64,000 nt of DNA from Diplocarpon mali (lineage: Eukaryota; Ascomycota; Leotiomycetes; Helotiales; Drepanopezizaceae): assembly GCA_024741835.1 (NCBI GenBank), contig JAENRP010000045.1, positions 1-64,000 of the forward strand. The letters run 5' to 3'. The position numbers and the translations under genes are program-made. Positions 35,215-47,260 of the stretch are shown piece after piece (the first letter of the stretch is position 1; each line of letters opens with the position of its first letter). The notes under the pieces were generated by a model. The model saw nothing but the letters and a program-made list of their open reading frames with translations, was not told the DNA's origin and made no database searches.

Positions 35215-36837
35215 GAACCTGTGGTTCGGGGCGGTAGAATTATGGGATACATGAGATGACATCTGGTGATGACATGCCAGGTTCGGCATTTAGCGCAGGC
35301 GTTCAGGGGTGAAGGAGTGAGCTTGAAATACCCAACTGTACCTTGATATGAAGTCCAATGCCAACAAGTGCATGATCCCTGTCTTATGTGCTTCTGAAGG
35401 AACGTTTGAGCTCTCGGATTGGGGACCCAAATCGTCAAGCTGCCTTGGCCGCATCAATCGTGAGTTTCCAGAAGTCCTCTTGGATCTGGGGGGAAGCGCC
35501 CCTAGCACCGCGGTCGACCCCACCCTTCTCCACCGGGACCAGCCCCGAAGAAGCAATCTTTGGGAGACCCCCTACGAGCTCCTGCAAACTCCCCAGCCGG
35601 TCAACGGGCAGAGCCCTTGCGACTCTCCCCGGCCTCGCTGCACCGGTGTCGCCCGTCGGGGACCGGTCTCGAGACTCGCCACCCTCCCCAAGCAACACGA
35701 AGCAGGACCGCCGACCCAGGTCGTAGCGGCTGGGCGCGGCGTCTCTCTGGCTTGCCCGTTGGATGGCACTCGGAGAATGGGAGCAGGAGGAGGAGCAGGA
35801 GGAGGAGCAGGAGGAGGAGGAGGAGGAGGAGGAGGAGGAGGAGGAGTAGGGAGATGGTTGGAGTGTCGAGCGCTGTGCCTCGGGAGTTGCAATGGGTGGA
35901 TTCACAGTAGGCTAGCACTTCTCGATAAACGCCAAGATGTAGATCGAGTAGAGTGAAGAGGAAGAAATTCCCTACAGCCTGCATATTTGAGATGAAACTC
36001 TCTCAAGTCGGCCGACAACAGTAGGAGGCTGGAGTCGAGGCATAGATTGCTTGTCGGTAAGACTGCTCTGGGGACCACCTGCGTACCATCGCCACCCCGG
36101 AGCCCAACATCAATAACTGAGCTCATCGTCTCACCACGTCAGTGGGCGCACGGGTTTTTTGAACGTTGATTGCTCTGCAGCTGGCTAGCCTGGCTCACCG
36201 AAATAAATATTTGTACATGTGGGCTTCCCCACAAGCGAATCATCTCCGTCATGCCCCGTACCATCTCCTTGCATCTCTGACATGACCGTCCGACCCTGCC
36301 TCGCCCCCTCCAGCCAAGATTACCCATCAGCCAGCCAGGCCTTTCAGAATGACGACCAAGCGCAGCAACGGAAAAGACCCCGATCCCTCATCTGTAAGGG
36401 GCGATGAATCCAGCTTTCTCAAGAAGTGTGCAGAACGCAAAAAATGCAACGCGATTGTGCATAGATCTCGCCAACAGGAGCAAGACCCAATGCAACGAGC
36501 CAAAGGAAACTAGACGAAGAGATATTGTCACAAGAGCTTTTAAACGCTGGCCTGAACCGGTCGAACCGTCCCGCAGGCCAGACCCCCATGAGCCAGAAGG
36601 AAATGCAGCAGAGAAGCAACCCAAGTCTTCTGCACACCTTCCGAAAATGCGCAGTAGCCTAGTGAAAGAGAAATGTGGTCTATTGGTCGCTCGAGGTATC
36701 ATGGTACGGAACAGAGAAGGAACTTTTAAGACACGTTGTAGAAAAGGGCCCCGCCGCAAATGGAAAATTAACCCACCAGTCTATGCACAAAGATTAGGTT
36801 GCATGTGAAAACATTTTCGCGTATGTTGACGGAATGC
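35215..36837. other. Convergent spacer between RAD26 and eIF4G
   Basis: 1.6 kb without a convincing gene. It holds a GGA-repeat (listed separately). A 54-codon ORF at 36349-36513 starts with MTTKRSNGKDPDPSS and has two Cys. It has a plausible leader but no recognised family, so I do not call it. Confidence 0.45.
35781..35848. repeat. (GGA)n / (GAGCAG) trinucleotide repeat
   Basis: About 68 bp of GGA units with a few GCA interruptions. All long ORFs across it (Gly-, Ser- or Leu-run proteins) are by-products of the repeat. Confidence 0.85.
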
Positions 36838-39800
36838 TCATGACTCGCTCTCCTTGTCGCCCGACTTATCCGCTGTGGCAGGCGTAGCCTTGGTCAGTGC
36901 AGGAGAGACAGACGTTGAAGGTGGAGAGCCTGGAGTCTCATGATCACCAGATCCTAATCCTGCGAGTAGACTGTGAAGAGTCAGAGAGCAACTCTGCCCA
37001 TTCAGGAACCAGTGCGACGTACCTGAATGCATTTACGGAGGTAGCAGACTCCTTTTCCTTTTGCTGAGGAGGCGTGCCCGTTCTCGACGAAGCTCCCGAG
37101 TCTTCTCCCGTTCTACCCAATGAGCCACCAGGTCCCATCCTGCGGCCACTGTTACTGCGTGACGAGAACATCGACGTTGGACCGAAGGACATCTGCTGAC
37201 TCGAAGCCCGGCTAGTGTTCTTGTTGGTCAAGCGACGGAGATCGTCCATGCCGACCGTATTCTTCTGATAATCAACGGGTGGTTGGTTGCCGTACTGGTT
37301 GGAGAAGTTTCGTCCATCGCCGCGGCCCATCTGCATTCGTCCACCCCCACGTTGACTACCACGAGCGTTATTCTCAGCTGCCTTCTGGTTGGCTGCTGCT
37401 TCGGCCTATACAATGTTAGCAAGGTATACGCGTCTGACGGGTTTCAGGGAATCTGACCTCAACTCTGACCTCATCGAGAGTCTTAGGACCCTTGTTGCTG
37501 TCCTTCGAGGCCCATCGCTTCTTGCGCAGATCAACGATGTCCATCAGCATAAACCTCAGGCGGCTGGGCAGTTCCGGAGTGTCAACCATGGCCTGGATTC
37601 GTTGAAAGTAGACGTCCATCATGGGTCGACCCTTCTCCGTGCTGTCAAGGTTCGAACCGATGGTCTTCAGAAGCTTCGTCAATGACTCAATCTCAGCCTC
37701 ATCCGGAATGCCAGTGTAATCGACAAGCTTCTTCACGCACTCGTGCATGATACGCTCCGTGAGCATGCTAAGCTTATAGAGCTCACCAATGAACTGAACC
37801 AGACCGAGACCGCGACGCTTCGCGGCCGCGGCGATGTAGTACTCGTCGGACAGCATGACTGCCTCCTCGGACTTCTCCTCTCCACGCTCACCCTCCGGCT
37901 TGTCTGGCAGGTCCATCTTCCAGCCACGCTCAAATTCCTCTTGGCATCTGTTGAGCAGGTACTTGCGGAAGAGATTGCCACCGGATACGATGTTGCCATT
38001 TTTGTCCGTGATACTCTCGTCCTTGATGTCCGGACTCATCGTCTCCAGCATGCGCTTACAGAACTTTGCGTACATAGAAGCCCAGTGAGCCTCGTCCGTA
38101 GCCTTCTCGAAGGTAAGCTGGATGACCTGCCGGAGGGTGCGTCCATCAGCTTCGTCTTTGGACTGAGCAGCGATCGCGAGGATTTGATCGGCGATCTTGT
38201 CAAACTTCTCGGGCGTCATCTTGTTTAGTGCAGCCTTCACCTTGCGCTGCACCATGTCGGGCTCCATGTGACCAGATGCACCGGAAGAGCCAGGCGTAGG
38301 TCCTACGGCACCGGTTGCAGATTGCGCTTGGATGCTGCGTGGCTTCCACCCAGTGGCGGAGACTTGAATCGGCTTTAGGTCCATCCCTGCGGTGAGTGGC
38401 ATGGTCTTTGCTGCTTGAGCCTCAGCTTTCGCAGAACCTGCAAAGTTGTCTCTCTTGCTCCCGCCGCGTTGTGTCCGGCTCGGTTGACGAGGTGAGCCGG
38501 GACCGCTGTTCATCGGGTTCGACATGTTGCGTGTCATTTGATTGCCGCCGGGGAAGCCTCCACCCCCGGCGCGGGTGAACGAGGCCGTCGAGTTAGGCGC
38601 AGGACGAGGCATGGAGCCACTAGCCATAGCAAATCGCATCTCGGAGGTTGTTCCGGGGGGAAGCGTCTTCCCGCTGACAGCGACGAAAGAGCCCATGGCA
38701 AAGGCCCCGGGGGCATTGTTGCGTGAGGAGCCCTGTCGAGGACCCATCCCACTGCCCCCCGGTCGGGCCGATCCGGGACGAGCGGAGCCACCGTCAACAT
38801 CACCAATGAGAGCCTTGATCTGCGACTCGAACTCCATTGACGGCTTCTCAATGAAGACCTTCTGGAATTGGAGCAAGAACTCTTTGTCATATTTGAAACT
38901 CTTGCCCTTGGTGGTGACGGCAGAGTTGAGAGCTGGGTTGGGCGAGCTGATGTTGGGTGGGTAGAGAGACGAGTTGAGGACGGACAGGAAGCGAGCTGAT
39001 TTGAGAGACTGGAGAGCGGCGCTGGGTTGCGGTGGCTCCACTGGCTTCGTGTGGAGTGGTGCGAGATTCAACGCCGCAGGCTTGCCGCGCTTCTCCGACG
39101 GATTGACTTTGGGGGGAGGTCCCATGGAGCTGTCAGACTCGGGAGTCGAAGCACCACTCTCCGTGCCCAGCGTTAGGGTGGAGAGCTTCGATGCCAATGT
39201 GCTCGGCGTGTTGGGTCCCGTCTTGGACTCCTCCTTCTCAGCAGGCTTGTCACCGGCGGCAGCAGCCTTGGCCTCGGCCTCTTGACGCTTCTTCTCCTTT
39301 TCGTCTTCCAAGCGCTCCATCTCACGCTCCTGCTCCCTGAGCTTCAGATCGTTGGCAGCGGCTTCTGCCTTTCTCTTCTCTGCGTTGGCCGCGTCGGCAA
39401 TCTTCTTTTCGGCTTGACGCTTGGCGTGAAGTTCTGCCTCCTTCTTTTCCCTCTCTGCCTCGGCGGCCTCCATCTCCTGGATTTGGCGCTCCAGCTCGTC
39501 GTCTGCATCCTTCTTGGCCTGCTCTGCAGCGGCCTTAGCGTCGGCCTCTTCCTTGGCCTTGTCATCAGCCGCCTTGGCTGACTCTTTCGCCTTCTCTTCT
39601 TCCTTCAGCCAGGCTACGGCCGCTTCCTTGGCATCATCTTCCGCCTTGGCTTTCTTGACCTGCTCAATAATGTCGAGGCGGATCTGTTCGGCGCTCTTTG
39701 GGGGGATGCTGTCATGACGCGCATGTTGGGGGGTTGCCGACTTGGGCGGGGGAGTAGGGGTCGATGCAATCACTGGTGGAGTCCGCGCGCGCTGGCTTGG

Positions 39801-41760
39801 GGCCGGTGAGGGCGGAGCGGCCTTGAGGCTTCCAATATCCACTGCCTCGCCGTCAGGTCTCTTGATCACGATCGCCGCACTCTTCCGCGCCGGGCGCGCG
39901 AAGGCAGGCGAAGCGGGGTTGGGCTTCGGTTGTGGAGCATGGGTGTGAGGGATAGGAGTCATGGATGGGGTCTGGGGCTGCCCCATGCTAGATGCTGGTC
40001 GTTCTGACATCTGAGAGCCGCTCCGCGACATGGATTGTCCGCCGGAGCCATACTGGCCTGGCTGGTAGGTCGAAGGTTGTTGGAAGTGCGGTTGGGGGGA
40101 TTGGGGAAAGGGATGCATGTTTGCCATCTGCGGGTAGTAGGCGGGTGCTGATTGCATGGCCATGCGCCCATCTGGGCCGAACTGGGGGGGGTAGCCGGAG
40201 AACTGTTGCTTCTGTAAGTTTGCATACTCATGAAAGTTACCAGTTACGGGATCAAGATTCAGAGGACCCAACTCTGCGCAGAACGGCGGCGGTGGGCCAC
40301 CGCTGCTGACACTGCGGCTCTCAGGGCCTTGAGGGAATGGGGGGAGTGTGGGCAAGCCAGGCCCGGCAAGACAGTCGCCGTTGATCGCAACTCGTGGCTC
40401 GGGCTCACCAACACGCGACGCCTTGACAGGCGCTGAAAGCTCGGGAGGCCCTCTCGCGTCACTGTGAGCCCGATTCTCACGGGCTAGAAGCTCTCGCTCA
40501 GTAGCCATGTAGCTGTGACCAAATAACTCTGACGACGTCTCCCGGAATCGCTGGCGGTCTGAGAACTGCTCAATTTGCTTGGTCCGGCCGTTCTTGCCAA
40601 ACTTCTTGCCTCTGGAATTGGACTTGGAAGGGAAACTAGAATTTTGCAGGTGAGAGGGGGGTAGTACTTGTCCATGCATCGGTGGTGGGTAGTAACCGCC
40701 GTACGGGGGCTGATTCGGCATCGGCACAGCTTGGTTCATGTTGGGAGTGCCAGGCATTGAGCCTCCGGGCATCGAATGGGCGAGGTTGGGGCTGCGAGTA
40801 GCTTGATGGGGCGAGTTTGGGAACTGGCGAGCTTGACCTTGGAACGAAGGAGCCATCGCCCCACGAGGCTGATTGCCGGAAGGTCTGAAGGTGTTCTGTG
40901 GAGGGTATCCCATTTGGGATGGAGGATACGCCGGGGAGAAGTTATTCGCCCCTCCTCGACCTCCGCGACCAGAGTAGCCACCGCGACCGGGATTGCCACC
41001 GTGATTGCTCATGTCGCTCTGTACGGATTCACCACGAGAATGCCCGCCCTGCTGCCCAGTTGGTGCAAGAGCTCCTGGTATTCCAGGTGTACGCTGACCT
41101 TGACGTTGCTGTGGAAACATGGATGATTAGTCAATCCCCAGGAGACAACATTTTTTTTTTTAAAAAAAAGGCGGGGCTTACACTGTCGAAGCTACCAAAG
41201 GACATGGGAACGCTGCTTCCTTGACCGAGGCCAGAGGGAGGCTTGCCGCCGCTGGCAGAGGGGACAGGGATTGGGGACGGCGAATGCGAAGGGTCGGTAA
41301 CTCTTGGGTTGCCCGAGGTTGTATTGTGAGCGCCGGCCAATGAACTGTGAGAAACCTTCGGGGAGGCCTCTGCGACTGATCCAAACTGGATCTTCATGCC
41401 GCCGACTGGTCCTCCGTTCATTCCGTTGGCGCCGATGGTGACTGAGCTCTTCCTACTGTGGTCGGAAGAGCCGTTTGTCGCAGAGCTGCTGTGGGCGATG
41501 GCAGGTGCAGAAACTGCCGGTACAGCAGGGGCAACGGTCGGCTTGCCGTTCATCGGCGAAATCGAGCTCGTCTTGCCATGTTGTACCGGCCCAGAGCCTC
41601 CGACAGCCACGGCGGGTGAAGGGGTTGAGGAGCTCGTCGCGTTTGTTGGCGACGAGACGGCCTTCTTGGCGGTGTTAGCGTACGACAGGTTTGACTGCGA
41701 CGCGCTGCTGGTGTTTGCGGCCTGGCTGGAGATTTGTGTTTGTTGAGACACGGAAGTCAT
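36838..41760 (-). CDS. eIF4G, translation initiation scaffold (p150)
   Basis: Four exons on the minus strand (41182-41760, 37458-41108, 37023-37405, 36838-36970) give 1581 residues. A Pro/Gln/Asn/Gly-rich N-terminal half is followed by a Lys/Glu/Ala-rich coiled-coil-like stretch (about residues 680-840). The eIF4E-binding motif YDKEFLLQF fits YxxxxL-phi and lies near residue 930. The MIF4G domain (about 1140-1400) carries NKMTPEKFDKIADQIL and ILAIAAQSKDEADG-type helices and binds eIF4A. The tail is RNA-binding-like, with RGG-type and Ser/Arg segments. eIF4G bridges the capped mRNA (via eIF4E), eIF4A, Pab1 and the 43S complex. Intron 1 holds a T/A palindrome. Fungal eIF4G proteins have a comparable length. 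Confidence 0.93.
41151..41169. repeat. T11-A8 palindrome inside eIF4G intron 1
   Basis: Eleven T followed by eight A form a perfect self-complementary tract within the first intron (41109-41181). In the transcript it would lie upstream of the branch site and could fold as an A/U hairpin. Confidence 0.8.
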
Positions 41761-42420
41761 AGAGTGATTTTGTTTTGAAAGATGACCTCGTGTGTATTCA
41801 GGGAGGGGGGAGGTGGAGATTAGTTTTGGATGACGTCGCGATTAGTTGTAGAGGTGATGAAAAGCCCTTTTCGCGAGACGTGCCGACCGGATCTCAAACC
41901 CGACCGGATGTAGGGGCGGGAGTCGTTGAGACTGTGGTGCGGAGTGGAGTTGCAGGAGAGACGAAATGAATCGCTCTGATGATGATATGTATTCTTCTTT
42001 ATTTTTTTTTTACAAAAGATTGGCCTCGCAGGCGTCTTTCCTCGGAAGGGAAGGAGTGTGTCGCAGCAGATCGTCGAGACGGGCGCTGGCAATTATCGAG
42101 TCGAGTAGGGGGGGTGAAGTATCGAGGGACTATTCCTGCCACAAGTTGTCTCCTACGAAAGAAGAGCTTGCCGGATAGTATTATTGAAATGTCGATGGGG
42201 ATCGGGTTTCTGATGACAGAAGGGTTGAGGGAGAAGAACTTTTAGCCAGGAGGGAAATAATTTGGCTGGGGGCGAGGGCGAACTCGCTTAGGCTTCCTAG
42301 ATTAGCGCCACTTGAGGAAACGGCCTGTGGCCCGCGCTAACGCTAGAAGGGCAGAAGTCGAGGATGGCTGTGCCGACGCAGCAGAGCATCTGGAGCACCT
42401 TTTTCCGCCACCCGCACAGG

Positions 42421-42545
42421 TGGACTCGACTGGACTGGACTGGACTGGACTGGATTGGATTGGATTGGATTGGATTGGATTGGGTTGGATTGGGTTGGAG
42501 TGGACTGCGCTGGACTCGACTCGACTCGACTCGACTCGACTGGAA
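42421..42545. repeat. Phased pentanucleotide array, 25 units
   Basis: Twenty-five consecutive 5-bp units without a frame slip, arranged in blocks: TGGAC/TCGAC, then six TGGAT, then TGGGT/TGGAT/TGGAG, then TGGAC and TGCGC, then five TCGAC. The block order suggests local expansion of successive variants. Confidence 0.92.
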
Positions 42546-43690
42546 CTACAAGGCACTTGGGCAGGGACTACGATACCGCACTGGGGGTGGGCAGAGAGGC
42601 ACGGTGGGGGAGCTTGCTGAAATTTCATCCGACCAGCACACCATGCTGGGTGGGAGTCTATCTTCGCTGCGCTCTGTGACCTGGGATGGGCTGCATGTAT
42701 CACAGAACCCAAAAAACCGTGGGTACGGAGTTGTACGGCCTGCCTGGCGGGTATCGATAGCTACTCGTCCATCCAGCCGGATCTCTTCTGCTCGTGTGGC
42801 AGACTACGACCGAGAGAGCCTTGGGACACGCCAGCTGGCTGGACATGATGAGGTCTGTCTAGCATGAAGTGATTGGTCTCTGCGTCCAGAACGACGGGCA
42901 GCCATCCCCGACGAGGGATTTTTTTAATTTTTTTTTAATTTTTTTCTCTCTCTCTTCTCTCTTCTCTTCTCACTCCATTCCTTTCCTTTCCTCCATTCTC
43001 GCATCTGCTCCGATCTACCCAAGGGCTTTGGGTGTGTGCGCCTCCATCAAAGTTGCCTTGAAACCCCCCAGTTGGAGAGAAAGCCTGCGTGAAGCGGACG
43101 AGCCCTCGAACTTCGTTGGTCGCTTGCGGCCCTGGGTACCTCCCCACGAAACGCACCGGCTCTCCCAGTCATCGTCCTCGGAACCCGATCCCAAGCCAAA
43201 ACAAAACGATGACTCATCCGCCTGCGCTTCGCCCGTGGGCAAGGTCTTCGGTTCCATGGTCGAGCAGAGAGAGGGCCTGTTTACTCGTCGGCATGTTGTC
43301 ATTCTGGCTCTGCCGACTGGCAGCCGACGAGCTCCGGAGATGGGTAGATGAGGAACGGCTCAGTCGCATCCCACGGGACTGCTGTGTCAACAAACAGCTG
43401 GGGGACTCTCGGTCAGCTGGCCTTTCTCCGACTCCCGCGGCCTTTCCACGGCTCGAAAGTGCAGAGGTGAGGTCGGGTTGCATCACGCGCAAAACGCTGG
43501 GTAGCCAGCTATTCCCCCCCCTCCCCCTCCCATCTTGAACTATGTACACGGAACACCGAACGGTATAGCCGGGTCTGATTGGCTGGGTCTGCAGAGTTCA
43601 AAGCATGGGCATCTCACTCTCTCGTCAGAACTCGGGCCTCGTGTATGCCCTGCGGTGGTTCGCCCTGGGGGAGAGGACTGCACTGCTTCC

Positions 43691-43782
43691 TCCCGGACTT
43701 TTCCTGGCTTTCTCTGCTCCCTCTCCGACTTTTCTGGCATTCTTTGCTCCCTCGACGACTTTTTCTGGCATTCTCTGCTCCC
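43691..43782. repeat. Three-copy imperfect ~31-bp tandem repeat
   Basis: Three units of about 30-31 bp share the core GACTTTTCTGGCATTCTYTG and a CTCC boundary. Copy 1 is the most diverged. Confidence 0.75.
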
Positions 43783-44883
43783 CCCAACCCCATCATCAGG
43801 ATCAGGGCCTGTTCTCCCGTCAGATGCATGATCCGCAGGAGTCAATACGAAGTAGCGTACCGGTGCAATCAGACCATCCCAGGGCAGGGCAGGGCAGGGT
43901 CCTCCCGTACGGGTATCGCTTGTCGTCTCCTTCAAACCGGCCCCTTTCCCCTCAAACACGCCACGAGGACTGAGAAGCCGGCATCTGGCATGGGTGGGAG
44001 GGGCGCTCCCCCGGTGTCTTCTTGCAGTTGGGGCGTCGAACCTCCCTCAATTCTCGGCTGGAACGAGTCCAGAGTACGCAGGACTCGTCGACGCGCTTCC
44101 GAATTCCCCATCTTTCTTTCCTCCGAGCAGCGGCTCCTCCCCGCGCATCCCTCCCCTCTTGTCTCCGCTCGTCTGGGTGGAGGTTTCTTATCGTGCTGAT
44201 CCCACTCGTGGGCCTTGAACTGGATCCTCCGCCCGGCTCTCGTCCTCGCGGCTCTCGGGCGCAATGGGACGGGATGCTACGCTGTGCCATGCCATGCTAC
44301 GCGGCAGCGCCTGTGAGTCCGGGTCTGGCTGACTCGGAATTCCGGGGGCCAGGTCCTCACATCGAGGAGGTTCGGCAGCAAATGGTTCGGCACCAGGTGC
44401 GTCAAGGCATCTTGGACTCGGTGTCTGTGGCGTAACCTGCAACCTGCAAGCTGCAACTCCAAGCCTCGCCGCCTCTGCACCCCGACCGAGGACGAAGGAC
44501 AGACAGGATGGTGATCTCCCGTGGCCTCCTCCACGGGACGTCCTGAGGCAGTCCTGAGGCAGGTCCCGAGGTTGGCAGCCGGGACAAAAGAGCCTCCAAA
44601 TGTACTCGGACTGGGGGCATGTTGCCCGGCCGATTCCCTCTCGGACGACGAGTCTGATGATCAGGCCTCCGAGTAGTGGTGATTCAGGCGCAAGACTGGA
44701 CTGCTGCATATCCCTCAGGGGAGAAGCAGATACTGTAACTGAGCCCGGCACTCGAGGATTCCCCAGGAAAGGCCCATGTATCGGTCGAAGGCAGTAAATG
44801 CCCTGCAGTACTCTACTCACATGACCCTCTTGACGATATCTAGTCACATGACCCTCTCGCAATACCTCGTCACAGTCCCTCCT

Positions 44884-44989
44884 CACATTGCCCTCACATT
44901 GTTCTCAAATTACCTTCCTCCCAATACCTACTCACTTTACCCTCGCTTTACCCTCGCTTTACCCTCACATTACCTTCACATTACTCTCC
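44884..44989. repeat. Decaying 11-bp minisatellite
   Basis: Units such as CTTTACCCTCG (twice, 44935-44956), CTTTACCCTCA, CATTACCTTCA and CATTACTCTCC follow one another at 11-bp spacing. Upstream, CACATTGCCCT and CACATTGTTCT keep the same period before it breaks. The units resemble no telomere repeat exactly. Confidence 0.65.
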
Positions 44990-46719
44990 TCCCATCACAC
45001 CTCCTCCCATCACCCTCCTCATAGTCCCTACCGTGCACTGGGTTTATCAAATCTCTCTGGGCGCTGGGTAGAAGAATCCGTCCTGCAGCGTCAAGACAGG
45101 CGAGGCAAAGTCCGCGGTGTCTGCCGGCCCGGTACTCTCCACCTGGTAACTGTAGCAGCCATTCGTTCCCTGGTTCCCCGATTCCCTCGTTCCTCCGTTC
45201 CATCTCTCCGCCCTTCTCCCCTGGGTGATGGATTTGCCGCCTTGCCGTCGAGTACTCGCAGTTCTCGTGGCCACCCTTCCCCGACGGCCACATCCAGTCC
45301 CACCCGGAGATCCGCGTCTGCGACCGATGCCTTTGCCGGGGAGCGGCGGAAATGAGACGCCCCTCAATCCAATCCTTCCAGAACCCAGAACCGCGCTGCA
45401 CGCGTGATCGCCCAGGCACCCAAAACTCAGCCCGCCCAACATGCCTTGTCTTGCATGTGATCGCCAGTCTGCAGCTGCTGCCCAAGGGACAGGGACAAGA
45501 AATAAGAAACGAGAAACAAGAACCCCGAGCCCCGAACCCCTTGCCGGCGCCACGGATGCCCCGATTCCAGCCTCGAGAGCCGTCGCCCTTGAATCTGGGA
45601 ATTCTGGGAGGGGGAACAATGCGACCCTCCTCAGCTCTCGTCTGCCCTCCTGCTTCTGGAAGGGCGGGGAGGGGGGATGCTTGGCCGAGCACGGTAGATC
45701 TCCAAACCCACAAATCGCCCTCGATAGTCGAGGATACGCGTCAAGATGGCATGATCCAGTGGGAACGCGAGCAGCCGAATGATACCATGCGGTGAATGAC
45801 CCGCCGCGCGGAACAGAAGCCCAAGCCAAAACAACTCCACCTCGTCGTCGCCGGCCAGACCAGCACACCGCGTTGGTACACTCGCAGCCGTAGGAATAGC
45901 GGTACTGTACGGCTGCGCAGACCAACCCGTCACGCCGGCACAGCCACTCGGGCCGCGGCTTTACATGCTGGAGACCGGTGTTTTTCCGGAATACACGTGA
46001 TGCTGTCTCACGACGCAGAGGTAGGGATGTCTGTCTGGATGTAAAACCTCACAGGGAGTGCCTCTCGGCGCGATCCCTCCACGTGCGGGACGGAGGTCAC
46101 GTCGAGGGAGGCCGCGCACCTGGACCAGGGACCCGCTGGAAGAATCCGACGGGTGGCATGCATGCGGCCTGCTCCTCTCGCAGACGCGACGCACCAGGTG
46201 GTCGAAGGGGTCCTGCGCATGATGGGAGACGCCAACATGCCGCGTCTCTGGTGCCGACTGCATACAGCACATTGAGCCACGGTGAAGCGATCAGAGATCT
46301 ACAGGATCATATACATCACTGGAGCAAGACAACCGGAGGAGTGTAGGTGGTGTGAGGGTTACGGGAAGCTATAGGAAGCTATGAAGATCTAAGAAGCTGT
46401 GATGAAGCCATCGTGAAAACCACAGTAGACGCTCTCAGGAAGCTCTCACAGAAACCACCGTAGAAGCTATCCCCGAATCTCTCACAGAAACTACAATAGA
46501 AGCCACCACAACCCATCACAGAAGCGTGGGAACAGCCTACCCCCGCCAAACACCCGAGATACACCAGCCCGGCAAGACGCGCAAAGGGAGGGGGCGCCGA
46601 GCACCTCTGCACGGCACGCCCCGGCCGGACCCGACAGCAGAGCTGCTGAGTGTGCGGCCGACACCGGCCCGCGGCGGCTCGGCGGCTCGGCTGGTCGGCC
46701 CGGAGGCGGGGGCGGGAGC

Positions 46720-46798
46720 GGTGCCGCTTCCGCTGGCCGTCTGCTCCCCCGGACGGCCTCCACGGCAGTGGCCCCCGGAGGGCCAGCGGAGCGGCACC
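46720..46798. repeat. GC-rich inverted repeat (potential 79-nt stem-loop)
   Basis: The arms 46720-46738 and 46781-46798 are complementary over 18 bp with one bulged base. Inside the loop a second pair, GGCCGTC (46735-46741) and GACGGCC (46752-46758), is also complementary and competes with the outer stem. It could form a stable hairpin in DNA or RNA. Confidence 0.7.
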
Positions 46799-47260
46799 CT
46801 CGAAGAGACGGAACACAGACATCGGGGCGAGCCAACGGCCCTCCCGGCCTACCCACGGGGGGCCCAACGAGCCGGGCAGAGCTCAGATGCCCGTGAATTC
46901 CCATCTCACACAGGGAGGCGCACACAGGAAAGATGCTGCTCTAGATACATGCATGCGCCGGCCCGCTCTCTCCCCGTCATCCCAGAAGCAAGCCCCCAAC
47001 GCCCGGCACAAGATCCCCCGATCTGTCGATCGGGCAACTCCCACAAAATGCAACAGGGAATCATGCCGACTCGCAACGCTGATGCAGCCTAGAGATCCCA
47101 CAAACTGACGCAAGGAAACCCACCTCCCCCCGCCCCCTCCACCCTCCTGCGCTGATGCCCGATATAAACAACGGCGACGCTGGCAAGCTTCGTCACCAGA
47201 CCAGAGCCGGCTAGTCACAAGACGTTGCAGCTGGAGTTCTGGCTCCTGGGCTGGCGTCAG

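Larger units (their letters stand above)
41761..47260. other. 5.5-kb GC-rich, repeat-rich spacer without a supported gene
   Basis: This spacer lies between the eIF4G start and the 3' end of the CrgA-like gene. The first ~500 bp should be the eIF4G promoter and leader. A poly-T/CT block lies at 42918-42975. The rest is GC-rich and carries several minisatellites and an inverted repeat, listed separately. Long ORFs occur on both strands (up to 292 codons at 45047-45925), but they overlap each other, have low-complexity or random-looking products, and show no family motif. A long non-coding transcript is possible but not shown by the sequence. Confidence 0.5.

Noticed and set aside
35348..35956. 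202-codon plus-strand ORF and its antisense partners
   Set aside because: The product is dominated by the GGA repeat, and all six frames are open there.
42312..42867. Trp-Asp/Ile-Gly repeat 'proteins' on the plus strand
   Set aside because: They are translations of the pentanucleotide array in different frames.
43579..44199. 206-codon plus-strand ORF
   Set aside because: Repeat-derived FLAFSAP-like segments, no motif, and no preceding promoter feature.
44930..45010. Telomere-like TTACCCTC repeats
   Set aside because: The unit is 11 bp and diverged, not TTAGGG/CCCTAA, and it is internal to the window.
45047..45925. 292-codon minus-strand ORF in the GC-rich spacer
   Set aside because: No ATG near the start, low-complexity Arg/Gly/Pro product, overlapped by other long frames on both strands, no family motif.
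46360..46510. GAAGCTAT/GAAGCC word repetition considered as a CRISPR-like or satellite array
   Set aside because: Word spacing is irregular and there is no constant spacer length. It is only loosely repetitive.
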